Below the pieces are notes generated by a model, which worked only from the letters and a program-made list of their open reading frames with translations, searched no databases and was not told the origin of the DNA. Below are positions 1-7,494 of a stretch of 64,000 nt of DNA, in pieces; position 1 is the stretch's first letter; each line of letters begins with the position of its first letter. This DNA comes from Gammaproteobacteria bacterium. GTDB taxonomy: Bacteria; Pseudomonadota; Gammaproteobacteria; Poriferisulfidales; GCA-002705445. The translations under genes were made by a program, and so were the position numbers. The stretch covers positions 1-64,000 of the forward strand of contig JAQWPG010000005.1 of the NCBI GenBank assembly GCA_029268385.1, in the 5' to 3' direction.

Positions 1-684
1 GACATGCATCCTGGCAATATATTTGTATCTTATGAAAATCCGTCAGACCCAAAGTATTGTGCTGTAGATTTCGGTATCATGGGGTCTCTGTCTGAAAGCG
101 ATCAAAAATATCTAGCTCTAAACTTTCAGGCTTTTTTTCAAAGAGATTATAAAAAAGTAGCTGAGCTACATGTTGATTCAGGTTGGGTAGGTGAGAATAC
201 TAGAATTGACGAATTAGAAAATTCAATAAGAAGTGTATGTGAACCAATATTTGAGAAACCATTAAAAGATATTTCATTTGGTAATGTTTTATTGCAGTTA
301 TTTTCAGTTGCCAGGCAATATGAAATGGAAGTTCAGCCGCAGTTAGTCTTACTTCAAAAAACTTTATTAAATATTGAGGGTCTTGGAAGAGACTTATATC
401 CAGATCTTGATTTATGGGTTACGGCAAAACCTTTCTTTGAAAAGTGGGCAAAGGATAATATGAGCCTATCTGCAGTTCTTAAAAAGATTTCTAAAAATAG
501 CCCAAAATTTATAAGTGAGATATCAGATTTTCCAGAAACACTCTCATTAATAAGAAAAAAATTAAATGAAACCAAACTGCAGCAAGAAATAAAAGAGATG
601 AAATCTGATATTAAGTCGTCACGTTTTAAAAATTCAATATTATTTATGATACTTATGATAATGATTTTAATTGAGATACTATAA
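1..684 (+). CDS. ubiB: UbiB/ABC1 atypical kinase, C-terminal part
   Basis: The 5' end lies outside the window. The first visible residues are D-M-H-P-G-N, matching the HxDxHPGN loop of the UbiB/COQ8 atypical kinase family, followed by VDFGIMG, the metal-binding DFG-like segment. The last about 20 residues form a hydrophobic helix ([19 protein letters not shown]) typical of the C-terminal membrane anchor of UbiB. Family knowledge: UbiB is an ATPase-like accessory protein needed for aerobic ubiquinone biosynthesis at the inner membrane. The reading frame is open from base 1, so the ATG at base 4 is internal and not a start. uvrD begins only 3 bases after the stop. ubiK, ubiH and ubiI, also quinone genes, lie further along the window. 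Confidence 0.93.
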   Translation, partial: DMHPGNIFVSYENPSDPKYCAVDFGIMGSLSESDQKYLALNFQAFFQRDYKKVAELHVDSGWVGENTRIDELENSIRSVCEPIFEKPLKDISFGNVLLQLFSVARQYEMEVQPQLVLLQKTLLNIEGLGRDLYPDLDLWVTAKPFFEKWAKDNMSLSAVLKKISKNSPKFISEISDFPETLSLIRKKLNETKLQQEIKEMKSDIKSSRFKNSILFMILMIMILIEIL

Positions 685-687
685 AAA

Positions 688-2838
688 ATGACTTCAGACT
701 ACAACCTTAACAGCCTCAACGAAGCTCAACGTGATGCAGTATGCAATCTATCACAAAATAGTTTGGTTATTGCTGGCGCTGGTAGTGGAAAAACTAGAGT
801 TTTAATCCAACGTATTTTATGGCTTGTTGAGGATAATGAATTCTCTCCCTTTTCTATACTTGCTGTTACTTTTACAAATAAAGCCGCAAAGGAAATCAAA
901 ACTAGATTATCTGAAAGCCTTAGTATTAGCATTGATAGTATGTGGGTTGGGACATTTCACGGTATATGTTACAGAATTTTAAGAGCGAATTATCAAAAAG
1001 TAGAATTACCTAAAAATTTTCAAATTATAGATACCGATGATCAGGTTAGAATTATAAAAAGAATAATGAAAGATAATGAAATTGATAATTCGCAAATTTT
1101 ACCAAAGCAAGTTGCTTGGTATATTAATAAAAAGAAAGATCAGAGTATAAGAAGCAAAAAAGCAAAAGATAACGATTTCATCAGCATTCAATATAATAAA
1201 ATTTATAGAATATACGAAGAATATTGCAATGCTAGTGGTTTAGTAGACTTTGGAGAAATTATTTTAAGAACTCTTGAGTTGCTTAAGACTAACAATGAGG
1301 TGAGAAAATATTATCATACTTTATTCAAATCAATTCTTGTTGATGAATTTCAAGATACAAACACAATACAATATGAGCTAATAAGAGTTATGACTAGCAC
1401 AGATACTTCAATATTTGCAGTTGGAGATGATGATCAATCAATATATGGGTGGAGAGGAGCAAAAATAGAAAATATTGATAAATTACAAAAAGACTATAAA
1501 GATACAAAAGTATTTCGATTAGAACAAAACTACAGATCAACAGGAAATATTTTGAACGCGGCAAATAGTGTAATACTAAATAACGATTCTAGAATGGGAA
1601 AAAATCTATGGACCGAGGATAAAAATGGAGACTTGATAAAGGTCTTTTCAGCTAGTGATGAAATTGATGAAGCTAATTTTGTAATCGAAACAATACAAAA
1701 CCACATTTCAGAAGATTTTAAAAAAAATGAAATTGCAATTTTATACAGATCAAATGCACAATCAAGAATTTTTGAAGAAAAACTTATAACCAAAGGTATT
1801 TCTTATAAGATATATGGTGGTTTTCGATTTTTTGAAAGAGCAGAAATAAAAGATGTTGTTGCCTATATGAGAATAGCAGTAAGTAACAATGATAATAATT
1901 CTTTTGAGAGAATTGTAAATACACCACCTCGTGGAATTGGTGAAAAGACAAAAAGTCTTTTAAGAGAATTTTCTAAAGAAAGAAATATTTCATTATATGA
2001 ATCTATACCACAAGCTATAGAGGAAGCAATATTTACAAAAAAAGCAGGGGAAGCTTTGCTGCAGTTTTATAATTTAATTCAAGTTATTAAAAGTATATTA
2101 GAAAAAGACGATTTGCCTTATCAGATAAATGAAATAATAAAAATTAGTAATATTAAGTCCATGTATGAAAAAAATAAGACGGAACAAGCAAGATCAAAAC
2201 TAGAAAATTTAGATGAATTAGTATCTGCCGCCCAAGAATTTTTAAATGTTGATACGGATGAAGACGAAACAATTCTTGATGCTTTTCTAACTCACACTTC
2301 CTTGGAATCTGGAGAAGGCCAAGGAAGCGAATGGGATGATTGTGTACAGATGATGACTCTTCATTCTTCAAAAGGATTGGAGTTTCCAGTGGTGTTTTTA
2401 GTTGGGCTAGAAGAAAATCTTTTCCCAAGTAGAATGTCTATTGAAGAGGACAATTTGGAGGAGGAAAGAAGGCTTTGCTATGTCGGAATAACTAGGGCTA
2501 GAAAAAAACTTTACATCTCACATGCTCAAATGAGGCGTCAATATGGTTCTGAAAATTACTGTATGCCATCAAGATTTTTAGACGAGATGCCTGAAGAAGT
2601 TATTGAGGAAATTGGATTCAGCCCCAAAAAATTTTTTAGAAGAGAGAATACCTCGATGCCGAAAAATAGCTTTAAGACTAATGTAATCATGGGCAAAAGA
2701 GTTATTCATAAAAAATTTGGAGAAGGCGTGGTAATATCAACTGAGGGTTCTGAAGCTAATACTAGAGTTCAGGTTTCTTTTGATGAGGTCGGAATTAAAT
2801 GGTTGATATTAGCTGTTGCCAATCTTGAAATTATTTAA
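688..2838 (+). CDS. uvrD: DNA helicase II (UvrD), SF1A 3'-5' helicase
   Basis: The 716-residue protein has the full SF1 helicase motif set. Walker A is AGAGSGKT at residues 29-36, motif II is DEFQDTN near 219, motif III is GDDDQSIYGWRGA near 247, motif V is TLHSSKGLEF near 556, and motif VI is VGITRARKKL. The N-terminus (LNSLNEAQRDAV) and the C-terminal Tudor-like segment (VIHKKFGEGVV ... KWLILAVANLE) match UvrD better than Rep or PcrA, and the length fits the E. coli protein (about 720). UvrD unwinds DNA in methyl-directed mismatch repair and nucleotide excision repair. It starts 3 bases after ubiB and precedes the TRAP receptor gene by 14 bases. No key residue is missing. Confidence 0.96.
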   Translation: MTSDYNLNSLNEAQRDAVCNLSQNSLVIAGAGSGKTRVLIQRILWLVEDNEFSPFSILAVTFTNKAAKEIKTRLSESLSISIDSMWVGTFHGICYRILRANYQKVELPKNFQIIDTDDQVRIIKRIMKDNEIDNSQILPKQVAWYINKKKDQSIRSKKAKDNDFISIQYNKIYRIYEEYCNASGLVDFGEIILRTLELLKTNNEVRKYYHTLFKSILVDEFQDTNTIQYELIRVMTSTDTSIFAVGDDDQSIYGWRGAKIENIDKLQKDYKDTKVFRLEQNYRSTGNILNAANSVILNNDSRMGKNLWTEDKNGDLIKVFSASDEIDEANFVIETIQNHISEDFKKNEIAILYRSNAQSRIFEEKLITKGISYKIYGGFRFFERAEIKDVVAYMRIAVSNNDNNSFERIVNTPPRGIGEKTKSLLREFSKERNISLYESIPQAIEEAIFTKKAGEALLQFYNLIQVIKSILEKDDLPYQINEIIKISNIKSMYEKNKTEQARSKLENLDELVSAAQEFLNVDTDEDETILDAFLTHTSLESGEGQGSEWDDCVQMMTLHSSKGLEFPVVFLVGLEENLFPSRMSIEEDNLEEERRLCYVGITRARKKLYISHAQMRRQYGSENYCMPSRFLDEMPEEVIEEIGFSPKKFFRRENTSMPKNSFKTNVIMGKRVIHKKFGEGVVISTEGSEANTRVQVSFDEVGIKWLILAVANLEII

Positions 2839-2852
2839 AAATAGGCGGATTT

Positions 2853-3929
2853 ATGAAAAGAAGAGAATTTTTTAAAAAGTTTAGCAGCATTGCCTTATTG
2901 GGAGCATTGCCCGCAACATTAAAAGCAAAAAATACAAAACCAGAATATAAGTGGAAGATGGTAACAACATGGCCTAAAAATTTTCCAGGTCTAGGAACAG
3001 GAGCTCAGTACTTAGCTAATACAATCAATAAATTATCTGGAGGAAGAATAAAAGTTACAGTATATGGTGCAGGAGAGCTAGTTCCAGCTTTTGAGATTTT
3101 TGATGCGGTTTCTAATGGGGTTGCTGAGCTTGGACATGGGTCTGCATATTACTGGAAAGGAAAAAATGATACTTTTCAATTTTTTTCTACGGTACCTTTT
3201 GGTATGACGGCCAATGAAATGAATGCGTGGTTGTATAAAGGCGGGGGCATAGAGCTTTGGAATCAAGCTTATGAAGATTTTAATTTGGTTCCTATGGCTG
3301 CTGGCAATACAGGAGTTCAGATGGGCGGGTGGTTTAATAAAGAAATTAATTCTTTAAGCGATTTAAAAGGGTTAAAGATGAGGATCCCAGGACTCGGAGG
3401 AGAAGTTTTAAAGAGAGCCGGAGGAACACCTGTGAATTTACCAGGCGGTGAACTATTTACAGCTTTAAAAACTGGGACAATAGATGCGACTGAGTGGGTT
3501 AGTCCTTATAATGACTTGGCATTTGGATTGCATAAAGCTGCAAAATTTTATTACTACCCAGGTTGGCATGAACCAGGAACAACGCTCGAGTGTTTTGTTA
3601 ACAAAGATAAATATCTTGAATTGCCTGAGGATTTAAAAAGTATAATTCTCGGGGCATCAAAAATGGCTAATTTGGATATGCTTTGTGAAATGATAGCAAA
3701 AAATAATGAAGCTCTTAAAATACTGCAAAATAAACACAATGTTGATATAAGGCCTTATCCTGAAGAGGTTCTCAGTGAATTATATGAAATATCGAAAAAT
3801 GTTGTGAAAGAGTTATCATTAGCAAGCGATTTTGCAAAAGAAGTATATAATTCTTACTCATCTTTTCAAGAAAAAGCTAGAGATTGGAATGATATATCAC
3901 TTAAATCTTATTTAAATACTAAGAAATAG
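2853..3929 (+). CDS. TRAP transporter solute-binding protein, DctP family (TakP-like subgroup)
   Basis: A 358-residue periplasmic receptor. The N-terminus MKRREFFKKFSSIALLGALP has an arginine pair plus hydrophobic stretch resembling a Tat signal. The mature part opens with YKWKMVTTWPKNFPGLG, the start typical of the DctP subgroup annotated as 2-oxoacid/mannitol/chloroaromatic TRAP receptors (TakP-like). The segment GLKMRIPGLGGEVLKRAGGTPVNLPGGELFTALKTGTIDATEWVSP carries the conserved R and the GTIDA(T/A)EW motif of the ligand pocket. Likely role (inference): capture of an organic or oxo acid for Na+-driven uptake. A Shine-Dalgarno-like GGCGG lies just before the ATG. The partner permease genes dctM and dctQ lie downstream on the opposite strand, beyond an unknown membrane protein gene, which is an unusual split. 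The exact substrate cannot be read from sequence. Confidence 0.88.
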   Translation: MKRREFFKKFSSIALLGALPATLKAKNTKPEYKWKMVTTWPKNFPGLGTGAQYLANTINKLSGGRIKVTVYGAGELVPAFEIFDAVSNGVAELGHGSAYYWKGKNDTFQFFSTVPFGMTANEMNAWLYKGGGIELWNQAYEDFNLVPMAAGNTGVQMGGWFNKEINSLSDLKGLKMRIPGLGGEVLKRAGGTPVNLPGGELFTALKTGTIDATEWVSPYNDLAFGLHKAAKFYYYPGWHEPGTTLECFVNKDKYLELPEDLKSIILGASKMANLDMLCEMIAKNNEALKILQNKHNVDIRPYPEEVLSELYEISKNVVKELSLASDFAKEVYNSYSSFQEKARDWNDISLKSYLNTKK

Positions 3930-4021
3930 AAAGTCTGTACCAAAGACTATTAATAATTTATAATATAAAAAATTATAAGTAGATATATTATCTATAAAAC
4001 AAATGTAAGGAAGTGGGGAAA

Positions 4022-4639
4022 ATGCAAGAATTACTATCAAATCAATGGTTTAATTATACAGTTTTATTACTAAATGCAATCGTTGCGGGTCAAATACTAT
4101 GGATTGCAATTAATATAAAGGCATCAAAATTACTACAATACACAATTTTCACCCTAGGTATGAGTTATGCAATAGCAATTGGTGGAATTTTCAAAGCTCC
4201 AGGCTTTATATTAAATCCTGAAGTCGAAGTATTTTGGTTATTTATAAATGCACTATTTGGTCTTTTTGTCATTTATTCTTTTATAAGAAACTCTTCCGTA
4301 CCATCGCTTGCATCATATGCGTCAATAGTTTTTGCTTTAATTGGTTCCGTTACAGTTTTTAGCGGTATCTTGGAGTTCGGTATGAGATACATGCCAACAA
4401 TCCTATTTTTTACAATATGTGTATATTCCGGCGTTGGATTAATTATATATCAAGTTAAAGTTGCTACAGCTCAAAAAATACAAAAAAGACTCTCATATAT
4501 AGCTGCAGGCATAGTATTCACAATCGTATGTTTTAATGCATTTGATACTTATACTCTTGTAAGAGATACAGCTTATACAGGAGTATCAGAAGGTTGGGAA
4601 GGTGGCGTTACTGAGCAACAAGACGAGCTTAGTAATTAA
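4022..4639 (+). CDS. Unrecognised six-helix membrane protein between TRAP genes
   Basis: I do not recognise this family. From the ATG at 4022 the product is 205 residues with about six hydrophobic helices, roughly at residues 11-30, 39-57, 71-90, 97-115, 127-145 and 159-177. A short polar, acidic tail ends in EQQDELSN. A GTG at 4013 would extend it by three residues, but the AAGG/GGGG ribosome-binding stretch at 4007-4018 sits 4-15 bases before the ATG and overlaps the GTG, so the ATG is preferred. The gene lies 92 bases after the TRAP receptor gene on the same strand, and its stop is only 7 bases from the end of convergent dctM. The position suggests, without proving, a link to the TRAP system. 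There are no cysteines or histidines arranged like a metal or heme site. Confidence 0.75.
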   Translation: MQELLSNQWFNYTVLLLNAIVAGQILWIAINIKASKLLQYTIFTLGMSYAIAIGGIFKAPGFILNPEVEVFWLFINALFGLFVIYSFIRNSSVPSLASYASIVFALIGSVTVFSGILEFGMRYMPTILFFTICVYSGVGLIIYQVKVATAQKIQKRLSYIAAGIVFTIVCFNAFDTYTLVRDTAYTGVSEGWEGGVTEQQDELSN

Positions 4640-4646
4640 TAGCTAG

Positions 4647-6005
4647 CTAACCAAAAATTTTATTGGGTAACCAGGTTGTGATTTCCGGAAATATTACTAT
4701 TAATATTATAGTTATGATCTGAATTACAATAAATGGTATTACGCCCTTATAAATATCCAAAGTATCTATATTTCTAGGAATTACACTCTTCAGGTAGAAT
4801 ATCGCAAATCCAAAAGGCGGTGTTAAGAAAGAAGTTTGAAGGTTAATCGCAATTAATATCCCCAACCATATTGGGTCAATACCCATTGATAAAAGTATTG
4901 GTGCAACTACAGGAATGACAACGTATGTAATTTCAATAAAATCTAATATAAATCCCAAAAGAAATATTGCAAACATGACAATAGCTAATTTCGTATAAAC
5001 ATCACCCGGCAAACTAGATAACGTATTATTTATAAAAATGTCTCCTTCTAGACCCCTAAAAACTAAAGAAAATATAGTAGCGCCAATTAGTAGTATAAAA
5101 ATCATACTTGTAATTTTTGATGCTTGAATAAGAACATCTTTTATAATGTTAAAACTAAATTTTTTATTAATTATTGCTAAAATTATAGATCCAATTGCTC
5201 CAAAAGAAGATGCCTCAGTAGCAGTCGTGATGCCTGATATAATTGATCCAAGCACGATAAGTATTAAAAATATTGGAGAAAATAGAGATATTACCACTTC
5301 TTTTAAACTAAATTTCTTTTGTATTCTATATCTCGGAATTAAATCTAATCTAAAATTAGAAATATATAATATATATAATATATAAAAGGCTACAAGAATT
5401 AATCCAGGAAATATTGCGCCAGCAAACAAGTCACCCACCGAAACACTTTCTTGAGAAAACATCCCTAGCATATTTTGTGCTTCTTGATACGAAGATGATA
5501 TAACATCGCCTAAAAGTATTAAAATAATGGAGGGTGGAATAATTTGCCCTAGAGTTCCAGAAGCTAAGATGGTCCCAGTGGCAATTTTAACATCATATTT
5601 TTGCTTTAACATCGAAGGAAGAGATAAAAGTCCCATAGTTACTACCGTAGCACCAACAATTCCTGTGCTTGCAGCAAGAAGTGCACCAACAATTATTACC
5701 GATATACCTAGCCCACCTTTAATATTACCAAATAAGGAAGACATTGATTCTAATAGTTTTTCTGCAATTTTAGATTTCTCTAACATGATTCCCATAAATA
5801 TAAACATTGGGATAGCAATCAAAGTTTCATTGGTAATAATTCCAAATATCCTGCTTGGTAATGCAAAAAGGATAGATAAATCAAAATTACCAGTTAGACT
5901 GCAGAATAAAGCAAAAATTATAGATACTCCAGATAATGTAAATGCTACTGGGTAACCAAGCATTAAAATAATAACTACAAATATAAATAATAATGATGCA
6001 AGCAC
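4647..6005 (-). CDS. dctM: TRAP transporter large permease subunit DctM
   Basis: A 452-residue, strongly hydrophobic protein with about 12 membrane segments and the hallmarks of the DctM family: an N-terminal region with GYPVAFTLSG, the motif ALLAASTGIVGATVVTMGLLSLP, GTLGQIIPPSIILILLGD, and near the end LQTSFLTPPFGFAIFYLKSV. Family knowledge: DctM forms the elevator-type Na+/substrate translocation pathway and pairs with DctQ and a periplasmic DctP receptor. Its ATG overlaps the dctQ stop by 1 base, so the two are translationally coupled. It converges on the unknown six-helix gene with a 7-base gap. Its likely receptor is the gene at 2853-3929 on the other strand (inference from proximity). 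Confidence 0.93.
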   Translation of the reverse strand: MLASLLFIFVVIILMLGYPVAFTLSGVSIIFALFCSLTGNFDLSILFALPSRIFGIITNETLIAIPMFIFMGIMLEKSKIAEKLLESMSSLFGNIKGGLGISVIIVGALLAASTGIVGATVVTMGLLSLPSMLKQKYDVKIATGTILASGTLGQIIPPSIILILLGDVISSSYQEAQNMLGMFSQESVSVGDLFAGAIFPGLILVAFYILYILYISNFRLDLIPRYRIQKKFSLKEVVISLFSPIFLILIVLGSIISGITTATEASSFGAIGSIILAIINKKFSFNIIKDVLIQASKITSMIFILLIGATIFSLVFRGLEGDIFINNTLSSLPGDVYTKLAIVMFAIFLLGFILDFIEITYVVIPVVAPILLSMGIDPIWLGILIAINLQTSFLTPPFGFAIFYLKSVIPRNIDTLDIYKGVIPFIVIQIITIILIVIFPEITTWLPNKIFG

Positions 6006-6499
6006 TAAATATCTCCCCTGCCAGAATTCTTAATTAATTCAGATACTGCTTGTAAAAACAATGTAACCGACATTAGTATTATATAAGATTTTAATATATA
6101 AATGATTGGTAAACCGCCTGCTTCTCTAGAAGACTCGAGCAGTATTATTGATGAAAGGACATAATCAAAGCTAGTAATTGTAATTAATATACAGGTAGGC
6201 AGTAAAAAAAAAATTGTTCCGTAGAAATTCACCATCTTTTTTTTATTGCTAGAAAATTTATTGTAAAAAATATCTATTCTTACATGCGTATCATTTTTTA
6301 AAGTATATGATGCGCCAATTGTGAATATTAGAGCATGCAAATAAATTGTGATTTCTTGAAATGCTATATTTCCGAAATCAAATATATACCTCATGAACGC
6401 TACTAAAAATGTAATTAAAATCAATGGGATAGCAAGATATGCAGTTAAAATACCAATTTTTTCGTTAAAAACATCAATTTTTTTTGAAACTTTATCCAT
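6005..6499 (-). CDS. dctQ: TRAP transporter small permease subunit DctQ
   Basis: A 164-residue protein with four predicted membrane helices, the size and layout of DctQ. Recognisable segments are the helix around ILITFLVAFMRYIFDFGNIAFQE, followed by ASYTLKNDTHVRIDIFY, matching the conserved LK.(D/G).H(V/I)R(V/I)D motif of the family. DctQ forms a membrane complex with DctM and is required for transport. The stop overlaps the dctM start by 1 base, and the gene starts 5 bases after the end of thrB, so thrB-dctQ-dctM may be one transcript on this strand. Confidence 0.9.
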   Translation of the reverse strand: MDKVSKKIDVFNEKIGILTAYLAIPLILITFLVAFMRYIFDFGNIAFQEITIYLHALIFTIGASYTLKNDTHVRIDIFYNKFSSNKKKMVNFYGTIFFLLPTCILITITSFDYVLSSIILLESSREAGGLPIIYILKSYIILMSVTLFLQAVSELIKNSGRGDI

Positions 6500-6504
6500 A
6501 GATT

Positions 6505-7449
6505 TTATATCTTTAATTCATAATTTTTTTTAATTCTATCGATTAAAATAGATTTGAATTTATTTGGATCATGTTGATGCGTTATTTCACCTGCAGTTGG
6601 AAAATATTTATCATGAAGCCTCGACAACCAAAACCTTAGCGCTGCGTGCCTCAAAACTTTTGACCACATTTGTTTTTCTAAAACCTCTATTTTACGTTTT
6701 CTATTATAAGATTTAATAATCGCATTTTGTCTATCAATGTTAATTGATATATCATTATTTAAGCACCAATCATTAATAATAATTGCAAGGTCATAGAGAT
6801 AGTAACCATTGCATGCGTAATAAAAATCAATGACTCCCGTTAAGTTATCACCAATAAACATTGAATTATCTCTAAATAAATCCGAATGAATTATTCCAGA
6901 AGGGAGACTTTTGTTTTCACAATAAACTTGATTTTTTATTTCTTGATTAATTAAGTTTATATCATCTACATCTAAAACAGAATTTAATTTTTCGGAGGTT
7001 TTTTGGAACCATTTAGTATCCCTAAGCCCATTGTTGTTCCCAGAATATTTCTTAGAATATAAATGAATATCCCCTATGGTTGAGCCAATCTGTTCACACA
7101 TTTTGATTGTAGGAGTTACATTTGTAATAGTTTTTCCTGGCAACAATGAAAAAATTGATAAAGGTTTTCCCTTAATTTTTAATACACTGCCTCCGTCCTT
7201 AGTTTTTATAGGAATAGGACACTTTATACCGTTAGTTGATAGTGTGTCCATAAGCTCTATGGCATAATTTAAATTTAAATCAGGCTCTTCAAAAATTGTT
7301 AATATATATTTATTTTGCGAGGTGGTTAAAAAATAATTTGAATTTGTAATTCCTTCATTAATTCCTTCTATTTCTATAAAACTACCTATATCGTAACGAT
7401 TTAGTAATTGTTCTAGTTCTTCTTTTGTAAGTCGTGTATAAACAGACAT
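6505..7449 (-). CDS. thrB: Homoserine kinase, aminoglycoside-phosphotransferase fold
   Basis: The 314-residue protein has the APH/choline-kinase fold of the second homoserine kinase type found in Pseudomonas and alphaproteobacteria, not the GHMP-type ThrB of E. coli. Diagnostic segments are the N-terminal MSVYTRLTKEELEQLL, GINEGITNSNYFL, the catalytic loop GIIHSDLFRDNSMF, and the metal site GVIDFYYACNG. It phosphorylates L-homoserine for threonine synthesis in the cytoplasm. The position divergent from polA matches Pseudomonas gene order, which supports orthology. The short gap to polA (45 bases) must hold both promoters. The gene can feed threonine to the threonine dehydratase ilvA at 30028. 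Confidence 0.9.
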   Translation of the reverse strand: MSVYTRLTKEELEQLLNRYDIGSFIEIEGINEGITNSNYFLTTSQNKYILTIFEEPDLNLNYAIELMDTLSTNGIKCPIPIKTKDGGSVLKIKGKPLSIFSLLPGKTITNVTPTIKMCEQIGSTIGDIHLYSKKYSGNNNGLRDTKWFQKTSEKLNSVLDVDDINLINQEIKNQVYCENKSLPSGIIHSDLFRDNSMFIGDNLTGVIDFYYACNGYYLYDLAIIINDWCLNNDISINIDRQNAIIKSYNRKRKIEVLEKQMWSKVLRHAALRFWLSRLHDKYFPTAGEITHQHDPNKFKSILIDRIKKNYELKI

Positions 7450-7494
7450 AGGATTCTTATAATATTTTTTAAGTGATTATAGAATATAGATCGT

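Noticed and set aside
3932-3948. Hairpin AGTCT/AGACT after the TRAP receptor gene as a terminator
   Set aside because: Only five pairs and no following T-run.
4013-4021. GTG start for the six-helix membrane protein
   Set aside because: The ribosome-binding stretch overlaps this codon and is well placed only for the ATG at 4022.
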